Positions 16,751 through 27,742 are shown, counted from the stretch's first letter. The stretch is 64,000 nucleotides of DNA from Burkholderia sp. HI2500 (GCF_002223055.1 NZ_NKFL01000005.1:434001-498000); one strand, 5' to 3'. The notes: generated by a model from the letters alone, not told the origin. Made by a program: numbers and translations.

Positions 16751-16777
16751 AAAAACGCCTGCCGTAAAGGCAGGCGT
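16751..16777 (-). terminator. Rho-independent terminator after terC
   Basis: Nine-base-pair hairpin (acgcctgcc 16755-16763 with ggcaggcgt 16769-16777), loop gtaaa, followed on the minus strand by a T-tract (complement of aaaaa 16751-16755). It separates terC from the pilin gene. Confidence 0.85.
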
Positions 16778-16829
16778 CTCGATCGTAGCCAGCGGGCCGT
16801 GAATCCGGCAGTCGGCCGGACGGCCAATG

Positions 16830-17534
16830 TCAGTGCGCGTGCGGTACGTCGCGGCGCTTCCTGAGCGTGTAACCGATCGCCACGACGAACAGCGCGCCCG
16901 CGATGCTCGCGCCGTAGAGGACCTCCGGCGTATCGAGCACCGGCCAGCGGTCGCCGACCGGGTCATTCACGATCAGCCCGCCCGCGATCCAGCCGAGCAG
17001 CCCCGCGCCGAATGCCACGAAGATCGGGAAACGGTCGAGCAGCTTCAGCACCAGCGTGCTGCCCCACACGATGATCGGCACGCTGACGACGAGCCCGAAG
17101 ATCACGAGCGCGATCCGGTGCGACGGGTCGGCCTGTTCGGCCGCGCCCGCGATCGCGATCACGTTGTCGAGGCTCATCACCGCATCGGCGATCACGATCG
17201 TCCTCACGGCGTCCCACAGCCGGCTGGCCGGCTTGATGTCGTCGTGCGCGCCCTCGGCCGGCGCCATCAGCTTGATGCCGATCCACAGCAGCAGCAACCC
17301 GCCGCCGAGCTTCAGGAACGGCACGTCGAGCAGCGCGACCGCGAACGTGATCAGCGCGACACGCAGCAGGATCGCCCCCGCGGTGCCCCAGACGACGCCG
17401 CGCAGCCGCTGGTTCGCGGGCAGGTTGCGGCATGCGAGCGCGATCACGACGGCGTTGTCGCCGCCGAGCAGGATATCGATGATGACGATCTGGAGAACGG
17501 CGCCCCAGTGGAGCGACGTCAGGAATTCGAGCAT
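16830..17534 (-). CDS. TerC/YjbE family integral membrane protein
   Basis: A 234-residue protein with about seven hydrophobic segments. Signature motifs are DILLGGDNAVVIALACRNLP in the first helix region and VIADAVMSLDNVIAIAGAAE in the middle; their paired acidic residues (GGDNA, SLDNV) are the hallmark of the TerC superfamily. Some family members export manganese; others are linked to tellurite resistance. No mntP or yybP-ykoY riboswitch is evident in the 156 bases upstream, so metal control is not shown. It has its own downstream terminator and lies between the sucCD operon and pilin. Confidence 0.88.
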   Translation of the reverse strand: MLEFLTSLHWGAVLQIVIIDILLGGDNAVVIALACRNLPANQRLRGVVWGTAGAILLRVALITFAVALLDVPFLKLGGGLLLLWIGIKLMAPAEGAHDDIKPASRLWDAVRTIVIADAVMSLDNVIAIAGAAEQADPSHRIALVIFGLVVSVPIIVWGSTLVLKLLDRFPIFVAFGAGLLGWIAGGLIVNDPVGDRWPVLDTPEVLYGASIAGALFVVAIGYTLRKRRDVPHAH

Positions 17535-17636
17535 GGCGTGACGGGCAGGACGGCGGCCGCCCGCGGGCGACCCGGTTCATTGCCGGCACATGCGCGATGC
17601 ATGCCCGGTGCTTACGAATTCATTGCGCGAGCATAA

Positions 17637-17665
17637 CAAAAAACGCCGGCAAAGCCGGCGTTTTC
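17637..17665 (-). terminator. Rho-independent terminator of the sucCD operon
   Basis: A strong hairpin (aacgccggc, loop aaa, gccggcgtt) around 17643-17662, flanked by A-runs on the left, which read as a T-tract (ttttttg) on the minus strand. It lies 26 bases beyond the sucD stop. Confidence 0.85.
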
Positions 17666-17690
17666 TGCAGGACGAACCCAGGTGGAAATA

Positions 17691-18572
17691 TTACAGCGCC
17701 TTCTTCAGCAGACGGCCCATTTCCGACGGGTTGCGCGTCACGGTGATGCCGCACGCCTCCATGATTTCCAGCTTCGCTTCGGCCGTATCCGCACCGCCCG
17801 AGATCAGCGCGCCGGCGTGGCCCATGCGCTTGCCCGGAGGCGCCGTGACGCCAGCGATGAAGCCGACCACCGGCTTCTTCATGTTGTCCTTGATCCACTC
17901 TGCCGCATTGGCTTCGTCCGGACCACCGATTTCGCCGATCATCACGACTGCGTCCGTATCCGGATCGTCGTTGAACATCTTCATCACGTCGATGTGCTTC
18001 AGACCGTTGATCGGGTCGCCGCCGATACCGACTGCCGACGACTGGCCGAGGCCGAGTGCCGTCAGCTGGGCAACCGCTTCATACGTCAGCGTGCCCGAAC
18101 GCGACACGACGCCGATGCGGCCCTTGCGGTGGATGTGACCCGGCATGATGCCGATCTTCAGTTCGTCCGGCGTGATCGTGCCCGGGCAGTTCGGCCCGAG
18201 CAGCAGCGTCTTGCGGCCTTCGCGACGCATGCGGTCCTTCACTTCGATCATGTCACGGACGGGAATGCCTTCCGTGATGCAGATCGCGAGATCCAGGTCG
18301 GCTTCGACCGCTTCCCAGATCGCAGCGGCTGCGCCTGCCGGCGGAACGTAGATGACCGACACGGTCGCGCCGGTTTCCGCCTTCGCTTCCTTGACGCTTG
18401 CGTAGATCGGAATGCCTTCGAAATCTTCGCCGGCCTTCTTCGGGTTCACGCCCGCGACGAATGCTTCGCGGCCGTTTGCGTATTCACGGCAGGCGCGCGT
18501 ATGGAACTGACCGGTTTTGCCGGTAATGCCCTGCGTGATGACCTTCGTGTCCTTGTTGATCAGAATCGACAT
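17691..18572 (-). CDS. sucD: Succinyl-CoA synthetase alpha subunit
   Basis: A 293-residue protein of normal length. With SucC it interconverts succinyl-CoA and succinate with ADP or GDP phosphorylation in the TCA cycle. Seen are the CoA-binding N-terminus (NKDTKVITQGITGKTGQFHT), GPNCPGTITPDE, and the phospho-histidine His252 in GKRMGHAGALISGG. ATG 18572 was chosen over an upstream in-frame start because it gives the universal MSILINKDTK N-terminus. It is 68 bases downstream of sucC and ends in a strong terminator. Confidence 0.97.
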   Translation of the reverse strand: MSILINKDTKVITQGITGKTGQFHTRACREYANGREAFVAGVNPKKAGEDFEGIPIYASVKEAKAETGATVSVIYVPPAGAAAAIWEAVEADLDLAICITEGIPVRDMIEVKDRMRREGRKTLLLGPNCPGTITPDELKIGIMPGHIHRKGRIGVVSRSGTLTYEAVAQLTALGLGQSSAVGIGGDPINGLKHIDVMKMFNDDPDTDAVVMIGEIGGPDEANAAEWIKDNMKKPVVGFIAGVTAPPGKRMGHAGALISGGADTAEAKLEIMEACGITVTRNPSEMGRLLKKAL

Positions 18573-18640
18573 GTATTTTGACCTCTGTTCGATTGGCGTC
18601 GCGTGCAAACCGCGCCGCCATACCTATTCATTGAGCGCGC

Positions 18641-19807
18641 TTACTTGCCTGCGGCAGCCGCGACGACCTTCTGCGCAGCCTCTTCCATGCTGTCCGCCGA
18701 GATGATCGGCAGGCCCGAATCGGCCAGCATCTTCTTGCCGAGGTCCTCGTTCGTGCCCTTCATGCGCACGACGAGCGGCACGTTCAGGTTCACGGCCTTC
18801 GAACCGGCGATCACGCCTTCCGCGATCACGTCGCAGCGCATGATGCCGCCGAAGATGTTCACGAGGATCGCCTTCAGATCCGGGTTCTTCAGCATCAGCT
18901 TGAACGCTTCCGTGACCTTCTCGGTGGTCGCGCCACCGCCGACGTCCAGGAAGTTCGCCGGCTCACCGCCGAACAGCTTGATCGTGTCCATCGTCGCCAT
19001 TGCCAGGCCTGCGCCGTTCACGAGACAGCCGATGTTGCCGTCGAGCGAGATGTACGCGAGGTCGAACTTCGACGCTTCGATTTCAGCCGGATCTTCTTCG
19101 TCCAGATCGCGGTATGCGACGATTTCCGGGTGGCGGAACAGCGCGTTCGAGTCGAAGTTGAACTTCGCGTCGAGCGCGATGACCTTGCCGTCGCTGGAAA
19201 CGTTCAGCGGGTTGATTTCAGCCAGCGACGCGTCGGTTTCCCAGAATGCCTTGTACAGGCCTTGCAGGATCGCGCGCGCTTGCGGAATCGAAGCAGCCGG
19301 CACGCCGATCTTCGCGGCGAGGTCGTCGGCCTGTGCGTCGAGCAGGCCCGTCGACGGCTCGACGATGACCTTGTGGATCAGTTCCGGGTGCTTTTCGGCG
19401 ACTTCTTCGATGTCCATGCCGCCTTCGCTCGAACCCATCAGAACGATCTTTTGCGTCACGCGGTCAACGACGAGGCTGACATACAGTTCCTGCTTGATGT
19501 CGGCGCCTTCTTCGACCATCAGACGGTTGACCTTCTGGCCTTCCGGGCCCGTCTGGTGCGTGACGAGCTGCATGCCGAGGATCTGGTTCGCGTATTCGCG
19601 GACCTGCTCGATCGACTTCGCCACCTTCACGCCGCCGCCCTTGCCACGGCCACCTGCGTGAATCTGAGCCTTCACGACCCATACCGGGCCGCCGAGCTCT
19701 TCTGCCACCTTGACGGCCTCGTCCACCGAGAACGCCGGCTTGCCGCGCGGTACCGCGACTCCGAATTTCCGCAGGATTTCCTTACCCTGGTACTCGTGAA
19801 TCTTCAT
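18641..19807 (-). CDS. sucC: Succinyl-CoA synthetase beta subunit
   Basis: A 388-residue ATP-grasp protein, the normal length. The N-terminus [17 protein letters not shown] is canonical. The ATP-grasp core includes [20 protein letters not shown], and the C-terminal CoA-ligase domain has [20 protein letters not shown] and [16 protein letters not shown]. It forms the heterotetramer with SucD in the cytoplasm. It leads a sucC-sucD operon; a DUF2889 gene upstream on the same strand is only 68 bases away and may share the transcript. Confidence 0.97.
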   Translation of the reverse strand: MKIHEYQGKEILRKFGVAVPRGKPAFSVDEAVKVAEELGGPVWVVKAQIHAGGRGKGGGVKVAKSIEQVREYANQILGMQLVTHQTGPEGQKVNRLMVEEGADIKQELYVSLVVDRVTQKIVLMGSSEGGMDIEEVAEKHPELIHKVIVEPSTGLLDAQADDLAAKIGVPAASIPQARAILQGLYKAFWETDASLAEINPLNVSSDGKVIALDAKFNFDSNALFRHPEIVAYRDLDEEDPAEIEASKFDLAYISLDGNIGCLVNGAGLAMATMDTIKLFGGEPANFLDVGGGATTEKVTEAFKLMLKNPDLKAILVNIFGGIMRCDVIAEGVIAGSKAVNLNVPLVVRMKGTNEDLGKKMLADSGLPIISADSMEEAAQKVVAAAAGK

Positions 19808-19875
19808 GCGTGATTCCCTTCAGTCTGAGAGTTGGATGAAAAGTCGCTTTAGACGCTTCTTCGAATGATTTCCGT

Positions 19876-20484
19876 TCATTCCTTCGTGCTGCCTTCACCG
19901 GGCACGTCCGGCCGGCTCGCGCCATACCAGCGCGGGTAGTACTGCCGCACGACCTCGCCGTCGAACCGCAACGCCCGGCAGCGGCCGAGCTGGAAAGGCG
20001 CTTCGTCGTGCACGCCGTCATGGTCCGGCCCCTCGCCCCCCTCCTCGCGCACGTTCCACACGTCACCGGCGAACGCCTGGATCGCCGCGGTCGGCAGCAC
20101 GGCGCACAGTTCGGTGAGATGGGAGCAGCCTGCGACGCCGGCGAGCAGCCGGTTCGCGTTGCGGCGAAAATTGCGGAAGAGATTGAGCCCGATGAGGGCC
20201 CGATAGGCGGGAGTGGCGGATTGACAGTGACCGGGATAGGGAACCCATTCCGAAGACGCTTCGGCGTCGACGACATTGAGGTCACGATCGATAGTCACGC
20301 GCAGCCAGAGTTCGTGGATCGGCAGGCCCTGGGGCCGGATGCCCGACGCAAGCGCGACATCGCGCGGCTTGTGGTCGGTCAGGCAGGCTTCGATGTCCCA
20401 CAAGCCGTCGCCGCGCTCGTAAGCTTCCGCTCGGATTGCGCGTTGATGTCGCAACTGACGGGGCACGGGCTCGGATAGCGGCAT
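19876..20484 (-). CDS. DUF2889 domain protein
   Basis: A 202-residue cytoplasmic protein. Motifs in order: RQLRHQRAIRAEAYERGDGLWDIEACLTDHKP, then LPIHELWLRVTIDRDLNVVDAEA, GCSHLTELCAVLPTAAIQAF and a C-terminal CRALRFDGEVVRQYYPRW. This matches the DUF2889 family, recalled next to sucC or recX in Burkholderia. A conserved Cys-His pattern around GCSHL suggests metal or substrate binding, but no activity is known. ATG 20484 gives the start just before the conserved PRQLRHQR motif. It lies between recX and sucC on the same strand. Confidence 0.82.
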   Translation of the reverse strand: MPLSEPVPRQLRHQRAIRAEAYERGDGLWDIEACLTDHKPRDVALASGIRPQGLPIHELWLRVTIDRDLNVVDAEASSEWVPYPGHCQSATPAYRALIGLNLFRNFRRNANRLLAGVAGCSHLTELCAVLPTAAIQAFAGDVWNVREEGGEGPDHDGVHDEAPFQLGRCRALRFDGEVVRQYYPRWYGASRPDVPGEGSTKE

Positions 20485-20630
20485 GCTGGAGGTTGAGGCC
20501 GAAGAGGAAAACCCAAGGATTTTAGCATATTGGGTATTTGAGACAGCTTGACGCAACGGCGGGTATTCCCGCCTGTCCGGAAGCGGTTGCGATGCAGCAA
20601 AATCGCGCGCCACGCGCGCGATCGGCGCGG

Positions 20631-21499
20631 TCAGTCGTCGACCAGGAAATCGTCGCCGACCTTCAGCAACTTCACGATGGTCGCACTCGAGAAGCCGCGC
20701 GCGGCGAGAAAGCGCGCCTGCTTCGCACGCTCGGCCGGCGTTTGCGGCAGTGCACCGAATTTCTTGCGCCAGACCGCCTGCGCACGCGCCCATTCGGTCT
20801 CGCGGAGCTGCGCATTCACCTCTTCGACGAGCGTGTCGCCCACCGCATGACGCTTCAGCTCGCTGACGATGCGTGCGACGCCGACACGCGACGCGCGACG
20901 ATGCACGAGACTCTCGGCAAAGCGCGCATCGGACAGCCAGCCTTCCTGTTCCAGCGCATCGAGCACGGGATCGACGGATTCGTCTTCGCCGACGTAGGGC
21001 GCGAGCTTGCGCGCGAGTTCCGTGCGACTGTATTCACGGCGGGATAGATAGCCGAGCGCGCGGCCCTTCAGCGATCGCTGAGGCTTCGATGACTTGCGCT
21101 CGGTCGCGCCCGGAGCGTCACCTGATGCAGTGCTGGAAGAAGCACCCGGCGCGCGACGTGTGCGGCGCGGATGCTGGCTGCTGCGCGTATAGACATCTTC
21201 CCTGGCCGGCGCCGATGCATCGGCTGCGCGATCACCCGGGAAGCTGACACCGGAAACACGACGGCGGGAGCGATCGTGCGCGTCGAACGATTCATCGTCG
21301 TCGAACGGATCGTCCGGTGCGGCAATCTCAAACGAAACGAGGGCATCGTCGGATGCCCTCGTCGCGGTGCGGTTCGCGGCATTGCTGCCTGCGCCCCGCC
21401 GATCGGCGCCCGAGGATCCGGCTCGCCGGCCGGAGCGACCCGCCGTTTCGGGCGCGTCGCTCTCCTCCGGCTCGCCAGCCTGACCTCGGCGCCCGACCA

Positions 21500-21500
<1 letters not shown>
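20631..21500 (-). CDS. recX: RecX regulatory protein with long N-terminal extension
   Basis: A 289-residue protein. The C-terminal ~150 residues are a full RecX domain of three-helix repeats (SLKGRALGYLSRREYSRTEL, LEQEGWLSDARFAESLVHRR, FLAARGFSSATIVKLLKV). RecX binds RecA filaments and blocks their extension. The first ~140 residues are Arg/Ser/Ala/Asp-rich and look disordered; typical RecX proteins are only about 150 residues. Its ATG (21500) shares a base with the recA TGA (TGATG), indicating translational coupling; an alternative GTG lies at 21503. It is regulated with recA through the LexA box upstream. Confidence 0.92.
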
Positions 21501-22573
<1,073 letters not shown>

Positions 22574-22649
22574 GAATCGTCCTTTGCTATGATGAGCAGC
22601 GTCTGTTAGAGGCGCGCCCGCTTTCAAGCGCTGCCCACGAATGCAGACA

Positions 22650-22665
22650 CTGTATAAAAAAACAG
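22650..22665 (-). promoter_or_regulatory. LexA box (SOS operator) of recA
   Basis: CTGTATAAAAAAACAG, an exact CTGT-N8-ACAG palindrome, extended by flanking ca/tg. It lies 77 bases upstream of the recA start and 96 bases upstream of the divergent response-regulator gene. This is the beta/gamma-proteobacterial LexA consensus. Confidence 0.92.
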
Positions 22666-22760
22666 TGTTTTGTGCAAGCCCGCAATGCAGAGCGTTGTAC
22701 ACGAATAACTTCGGAGACAGCCGGCCGGCGCGAACGCCCTGCCGGCCATCGGTCAGCACC

Positions 22761-23489
22761 ATGCGAATTCTCATCGCGGAAGACGACAGCATACTCGCGG
22801 ACGGCCTCACCCGGTCACTCCGCCAATCGGGCTATGCGGTCGACCACGTGAAGACCGGTGTCGACGCCGATACCGCGCTGTCGATGCAGACATTCGACCT
22901 GCTGATCCTCGATCTCGGGCTCCCGAAAATGCCCGGGCTCGACGTGCTCAAGCGCCTGCGCGCCCGCAATTCCAACCTCCCCGTGCTGATCCTGACGGCC
23001 GCCGACAGCGTCGACGAGCGCGTGAAGGGGCTCGACCTCGGCGCCGACGACTACATGGCCAAGCCGTTCGCGCTCAACGAGCTCGAGGCGCGCGTGCGCG
23101 CACTGACCCGGCGCGGCGCGGGCGGCGGCCCGACCGTTGTGCGCCATGGCTCGCTCGCGTTCGACCAGGTCGGCCGGATCGCGTATGCGAACGATCACGT
23201 GCTCGACCTTTCCGCCCGCGAGCTCGGCCTGCTCGAGGTGCTGCTGCAGCGGATCGGCCGGCTCGTGTCGAAGGAGCAGCTCGTCGACCATCTCTGTGAA
23301 TGGGGCGAGGAAGTCAGCAACAACGCGATCGAAGTCTACGTGCACCGGCTGCGCAAGAAGATCGAACCCAGCGGCGTACGGATCTCGACCGTGCGCGGCC
23401 TCGGCTATTGCCTCGAGAAGGTCGCGCCCGCCGCGCCGGCCGACACGGCAGCGCCCCAGCCCGCGGTGGCCGGCACGCCGTTGCGCTGA
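22761..23489 (+). CDS. OmpR-family response regulator (TctD/QseB-like)
   Basis: A 242-residue protein. The receiver domain has the acidic pocket EDD at residues 7-9, phospho-acceptor Asp51 in LLILDLGLP, and Lys in DYMAKPFAL. The C-terminal winged helix contains [29 protein letters not shown] and [27 protein letters not shown]. The closest remembered group is TctD/QseB. The kinase gene follows after 17 bases. It is divergent from recA and shares its ~190-base upstream region with the LexA box. ATG 22761 yields the standard MRILIAEDD start. Confidence 0.92.
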   Translation: MRILIAEDDSILADGLTRSLRQSGYAVDHVKTGVDADTALSMQTFDLLILDLGLPKMPGLDVLKRLRARNSNLPVLILTAADSVDERVKGLDLGADDYMAKPFALNELEARVRALTRRGAGGGPTVVRHGSLAFDQVGRIAYANDHVLDLSARELGLLEVLLQRIGRLVSKEQLVDHLCEWGEEVSNNAIEVYVHRLRKKIEPSGVRISTVRGLGYCLEKVAPAAPADTAAPQPAVAGTPLR

Positions 23490-23506
23490 ACCCGGGCGTC
23501 GCCGCG

Positions 23507-25063
23507 ATGGCCACGCCGGCCCCTACCCGCCATCCGACCGGCGCGCCGTCGTCGGCCGCCGACGAAGCGCGCGACGCGCGCTACGAGAACCCGTTCGCGC
23601 CGCCCGACGAAACCGATGCGCCCGAGGCGCCGCGCCCGCGCTCGCTGTTCGGCGAGATCCTCGACTGGATGCTCGCGCCGCTGCTGCTGCTGTGGCCGAT
23701 GAGCATCGCCGTCACCTATCTGGTCGCGAAGACGATCGCGAACGGCCCGTTCGACCGCGCGCTCGAGACCAACGCCTATGTGCTCGCGCGGCAGATCCAT
23801 CCGGTGAACGGTGTCGCCGAGCTGACGCTGCCGGAGCAGACCCGCGATTTCCTGCGCGCGGACAACGTCGACAGCGTGTACTTCCAGGTGCTCGGCACAC
23901 GCGGCGAGCTGGTCGCGGGCGAAGCCGACATGCCGCTGCCGCGCGACGAGGACCGCCCGCCGCCGGGCGTCGTCATGTTTCGCGACGACCTGCTGCGCGG
24001 CAACGACGTGCGCGTCGCTTATACGACGGTCGCGCTGCCGCAAGCGGGCAGCCCGCAGCCCGTGCTCGTGCAGGTCGGCGAAACGCTGGACAAGCGCAAC
24101 GCGCTCGCGAACGACATCATCAAGGGCGTGATCCTGCCGCAGTTCGTGATCCTGCCGCTCGCGATCCTGCTGGTCTGGTTCGGGCTGTCGCGCGGGCTCG
24201 CGCCGCTCAACGCGCTGCAGGCGCACATCCGCGCGCGGCGGCCCGACGACCTGTCGCCCGTCGAGGCGCAGCGCGCGCCGCCCGAGATCGAGCCGCTCGT
24301 CACGTCGTTCAACGACCTGCTCGCCCGCCTCGAACAGAACATGGCGCTGCAGAAGCGCTTCATCGCCGACGCCGCCCATCAGATGAAGACACCGCTCGCG
24401 GGCCTGCGCACGCAGGCCGAGTTCGCGCTGCGCCACCCCGTCCCGCCCGACGTGCAGCGCTCGCTCGAGCAGATCGCGACGAGCTCCGAGCAGGCCGCGC
24501 GGCTCGTCACGCAGTTGCTTGCGCTGGCGCGCGCCGAGAACCGCGCGAGCGGGCTGACGTTCGAGCCGGTCGAGATCGCCACGCTCGCGCGGCGCGCGGT
24601 GCGCGACTGGGTACAGGCCGCGCTCGCGAAACGGATGGATCTCGGCTACGAAGGCCCGCCGGACCCGCCGGACGACGGGCCGCTCGACGTCGACGGCAAT
24701 CCGGTGATGCTGCGCGAGATGCTCGGCAACCTGATCGACAACGCGATCCGCTACACGCCGGACGGCGGCCGCATCACGGTGCGCGTGCGCGCCGAGCCCG
24801 CGGCGCGGCTCGTGCATCTCGAAGTCGAGGACACCGGGCCGGGCATCCCGGCCGCCGAACGCGAGCGCGTCGTCGAGCGTTTCTACCGGATCCTCGGCCG
24901 CGAAGGCGACGGCAGCGGCCTCGGGCTCGCGATCGTGCGCGAGATCGCCACGCAGCACGGCGGCACGCTGACGCTCGACGATCACGTCTACCAGCACGCA
25001 CCGCGCCTCGCCGGCACGCTCGTGCGCGTCAGCCTGCCGCTGGCCGAAACCGCCCCGGATTAA
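23507..25063 (+). CDS. Sensor histidine kinase (TctE-like)
   Basis: A 518-residue membrane kinase. A Pro/Ala-rich cytoplasmic N-terminus (~45 residues) precedes TM1 (WMLAPLLLLWPMSIAVTYLVA). A periplasmic sensor domain of ~130 residues follows, then TM2 (VILPQFVILPLAILLVWFGLSRG) and a HAMP-like linker. The dimerisation helix has phospho-acceptor His291 in DAAHQMKTPLAGLRTQ. The ATPase domain has NLIDNAIRYTPDGG, EDTGPGIP and GDGSGLGLAI. The N-terminal sensor resembles the 2CSK_N domain of TctE. The partner regulator is encoded immediately upstream. TctDE systems respond to tricarboxylates in other species, but here no transporter gene confirms the signal. Confidence 0.9.
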   Translation: MATPAPTRHPTGAPSSAADEARDARYENPFAPPDETDAPEAPRPRSLFGEILDWMLAPLLLLWPMSIAVTYLVAKTIANGPFDRALETNAYVLARQIHPVNGVAELTLPEQTRDFLRADNVDSVYFQVLGTRGELVAGEADMPLPRDEDRPPPGVVMFRDDLLRGNDVRVAYTTVALPQAGSPQPVLVQVGETLDKRNALANDIIKGVILPQFVILPLAILLVWFGLSRGLAPLNALQAHIRARRPDDLSPVEAQRAPPEIEPLVTSFNDLLARLEQNMALQKRFIADAAHQMKTPLAGLRTQAEFALRHPVPPDVQRSLEQIATSSEQAARLVTQLLALARAENRASGLTFEPVEIATLARRAVRDWVQAALAKRMDLGYEGPPDPPDDGPLDVDGNPVMLREMLGNLIDNAIRYTPDGGRITVRVRAEPAARLVHLEVEDTGPGIPAAERERVVERFYRILGREGDGSGLGLAIVREIATQHGGTLTLDDHVYQHAPRLAGTLVRVSLPLAETAPD

Positions 25064-25299
25064 CCCTGATGGGCGCCGCCGCAGCACGCCGCGATTGAGT
25101 CGAAATCGACGATTTACCAGACAATCAAAGCACTTCGTAGCACGATGAGCTCACAAAGCCACCGATTCGGCGCGGGTTAACCTGCAGTCGTTTTGCACGC
25201 GCGAGTCAGTCGGCCGTAAGTTTCCGTACCAATAATCCTCGACAGGCCCGTCCACCCAAGGCGGCCGCACATCTATATCAAGGGACTTGGAGACGACTC

Positions 25300-26958
25300 A
25301 TGGCAACGTTAGGCGGGCAAATTTCCCACTCGCCGATGACGGGCGAAGAGAAGAAAGTGATCTTCGCGTCGTCGCTCGGCACCGTGTTCGAGTGGTACGA
25401 CTTTTACCTGGCCGGCTCGCTCGCGGCCTACATCAGCAAGAGTTTCTTCTCCGGCGTCAATCCAACCGCCGCCTTCATCTTCACGCTGCTCGGCTTCGCG
25501 GCCGGCTTCGCGGTGCGGCCGTTCGGCGCGATCGTGTTCGGCCGCCTCGGCGACCTCGTCGGCCGCAAGCACACGTTCCTCGTGACGATCGTGATCATGG
25601 GCATCTCGACGTTCGTGGTCGGCTTCCTGCCCGGCTACGCGTCGATCGGCATCGCCGCCCCCGTGATCTTCATCGCGATGCGGCTGTTGCAGGGCCTCGC
25701 GCTCGGCGGCGAGTACGGCGGCGCGGCGACCTACGTCGCCGAGCATGCGCCGGCCAACCGTCGCGGCTTCTACACCGCGTGGATCCAGACGACCGCCACG
25801 CTCGGCCTGTTCCTGTCGCTGCTCGTGATCCTCGGCGTGCGCACGTTCATCGGCGAGGAAGCGTTCGGCAGCTGGGGCTGGCGCGTGCCGTTCGTCGCGT
25901 CGATCCTGCTGCTAGCGGTGTCGGTGTGGATCCGGATGCAGCTGAACGAATCGCCGGTGTTCCTGCGCATCAAGGCGGAAGGCAAGACGTCGAAGGCGCC
26001 GCTGACCGAAGCGTTCGGCCAGTGGAAGAACCTGAAGATCGTGATCCTCGCGCTCGTCGGCCTGACTGCCGGCCAGGCCGTCGTGTGGTACACGGGCCAG
26101 TTCTACGCGCTGTTCTTCCTCACGCAGACGCTGAAGGTGGATGGTGCGAGCGCGAACATCCTGATCGCGATCGCGCTCCTGATCGGCACGCCGTTCTTCC
26201 TGTTCTTCGGTTCGCTGTCGGACAAGATCGGCCGCAAGCCGATCATCCTCGCGGGCTGCCTGATCGCGGCATTGACCTACTTCCCGCTGTTCAAGGCGCT
26301 CACGCACTACGCGAACCCGCAGCTCGAGGTCGCGACGCAGAAGGCGCCGATCACGGTCATCGCCGATCCGGCCGCCTGCTCGTTCCAGTTCAACCCGGTG
26401 GGCACGTCGAAGTTCACGAACTCGTGCGACGTCGCCAAGAGCGCGCTCGCGAAGGCCGGCCTGAACTACGAGAACGTCGCGGCACCGGCTGGCGCGACGG
26501 CCCAGATCAAGGTCGGCGACACGGTGATCCCCGCCTATGAAGGCAAGGCGGCCGACGCGAAGGCGCAGGGCGCGGCGTTCGACAAGACGCTCGCGTCGAC
26601 GCTGAAATCGGCCGGCTACCCGGCGAAGGCCGACCCGGCGCAGCTCAACTGGCCGATGACGATCGTGATCCTGACGATCCTCGTGATCTACGTGACGATG
26701 GTCTACGGCCCGATCGCGGCGATGCTGGTCGAGATGTTCCCGACGCGGATCCGCTACACGTCGATGTCGCTGCCCTATCACATCGGCAACGGCTGGTTCG
26801 GCGGCTTCCTGCCGGCCACCGCGTTCGCGATCGTCGCGGCGAAGGGCAACATCTACTCGGGCCTCTGGTATCCGATCGTGATCGCGCTGGCCACGTTCGT
26901 GATCGGCCTGCTGTTCGTCAAGGAGACGAAGGACTCGAACATCTACGCGCAGGATTGA
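25300..26958 (+). CDS. MFS metabolite:proton symporter (MHS family) with large loop insertion
   Basis: A 552-residue transporter; typical MHS members (ProP, KgtP, ShiA) have 430-500. The N-terminus has SSLGTVFEWYDFYLAGSLA and RPFGAIVFGRLGDLVGRKH, both MHS signatures, and the central region has LQGLALGGEYGGAATYVAEHAP. The repeat motif in the second half is GSLSDKIGRKPIILAGC. Between TM8 and TM9, residues ~336-451 form a hydrophilic insert with two cysteines (360, 376), probably periplasmic. Substrate is not assignable from sequence; dicarboxylates, osmolytes or aromatic acids are possible. It has a GGAG ribosome site and a 236-base upstream gap after the kinase gene. Confidence 0.88.
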   Translation: MATLGGQISHSPMTGEEKKVIFASSLGTVFEWYDFYLAGSLAAYISKSFFSGVNPTAAFIFTLLGFAAGFAVRPFGAIVFGRLGDLVGRKHTFLVTIVIMGISTFVVGFLPGYASIGIAAPVIFIAMRLLQGLALGGEYGGAATYVAEHAPANRRGFYTAWIQTTATLGLFLSLLVILGVRTFIGEEAFGSWGWRVPFVASILLLAVSVWIRMQLNESPVFLRIKAEGKTSKAPLTEAFGQWKNLKIVILALVGLTAGQAVVWYTGQFYALFFLTQTLKVDGASANILIAIALLIGTPFFLFFGSLSDKIGRKPIILAGCLIAALTYFPLFKALTHYANPQLEVATQKAPITVIADPAACSFQFNPVGTSKFTNSCDVAKSALAKAGLNYENVAAPAGATAQIKVGDTVIPAYEGKAADAKAQGAAFDKTLASTLKSAGYPAKADPAQLNWPMTIVILTILVIYVTMVYGPIAAMLVEMFPTRIRYTSMSLPYHIGNGWFGGFLPATAFAIVAAKGNIYSGLWYPIVIALATFVIGLLFVKETKDSNIYAQD

Positions 26959-27077
26959 TGGCGGGTGCGCAGCGGGGACGGTCGGCGGAAGGCCTCCTTC
27001 CGGGGACCGGCTCCCGCCCGCAATGAAGGTCGACACGGGCCGCCGGCAACTTTTTTCGGGAAAGATGGAAAAAGGTA

Positions 27078-27106
27078 TTGACAGCCGACCGTCCGATCGA
27101 CATAAT
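27078..27106 (+). promoter_or_regulatory. Sigma-70 promoter of tRNA-Met
   Basis: TTGACA (27078-27083), a 17-base spacer and CATAAT (27101-27106), ending about 10 bases before the tRNA. Both boxes are near consensus. Confidence 0.8.
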
Positions 27107-27116
27107 TCAAGTCTTC

Positions 27117-27193
<77 letters not shown>

Positions 27194-27201
27194 AATGCGA
27201 G

Positions 27202-27233
27202 AGCCGCTGTTTCGAAAGAAACAGCGGCTTTTT
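27202..27233 (+). terminator. Rho-independent terminator of tRNA-Met
   Basis: Twelve-base-pair hairpin (agccgctgtttc 27202-27213 with gaaacagcggct 27218-27229), a GAAA tetraloop and a T-run at 27229-27233. Confidence 0.92.
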
Positions 27234-27364
27234 CATTTGCATCTTCCGATGCGCCGGTTCCGCTTTCACGAGCCGACCTTCGCGCCGCCTGAGTCGCGCA
27301 TCAACACCGCCGCCCTGCTTCGAAGGCACAATGACGCCGTCCAGTACACGGCCGACGTCACCCG

Positions 27365-27739
27365 ATGATCCCGAGCATCCCCGACAAGCCATGGCGCACC
27401 GCCGCCCTCGCACTTGTGGCGGTCGGGCTTTGCTATACCGGTGCCGGTGCGCCGACGCTCTCCCGCCTGCTCGACCCCGCCGTGATCGGCGAAGGCCTCG
27501 CCCTCAAACCGATCACCTATCACTGGGTCAATCACGCCGACCGCGCGATCCCTGAGGCTGACCTGTTCGCCAGCCGCTTCTACGTACTGGTGCTGGCCTC
27601 ACTCAACGCCATGGCCGCGCTGTTTGCACTTGACGCCCATCGCAGCCGCAGGCGCTTCGCGCTCTTGCTCGGCTGGGCCTTCGTCATGCTGATCGTGCTC
27701 GTCAACGCGCAGATCCAGGCGTTCTACAACGTGGGCTGA
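27365..27739 (+). CDS. Small integral membrane protein, function unknown
   Basis: A 124-residue protein with three or four hydrophobic segments: ALALVAVGLCYTGAG near residue 14, YVLVLASLNAMAALFAL near 73, and FALLLGWAFVMLIVLVNAQIQAFY at the C-terminus. A hydrophilic stretch with GLALKPITYHWVNHADRAIPEADLF lies between. No family is recognised. It is followed three bases later by another small membrane protein gene, so the two form an operon directly after tRNA-Met. No nearby gene suggests a role. Confidence 0.7.
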   Translation: MIPSIPDKPWRTAALALVAVGLCYTGAGAPTLSRLLDPAVIGEGLALKPITYHWVNHADRAIPEADLFASRFYVLVLASLNAMAALFALDAHRSRRRFALLLGWAFVMLIVLVNAQIQAFYNVG

Positions 27740-27742
27740 CCG

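Noticed and set aside
17535..17690. A yybP-ykoY manganese riboswitch upstream of terC
   Set aside because: The gap is short, is mostly the sucCD terminator, and lacks the conserved riboswitch segments.
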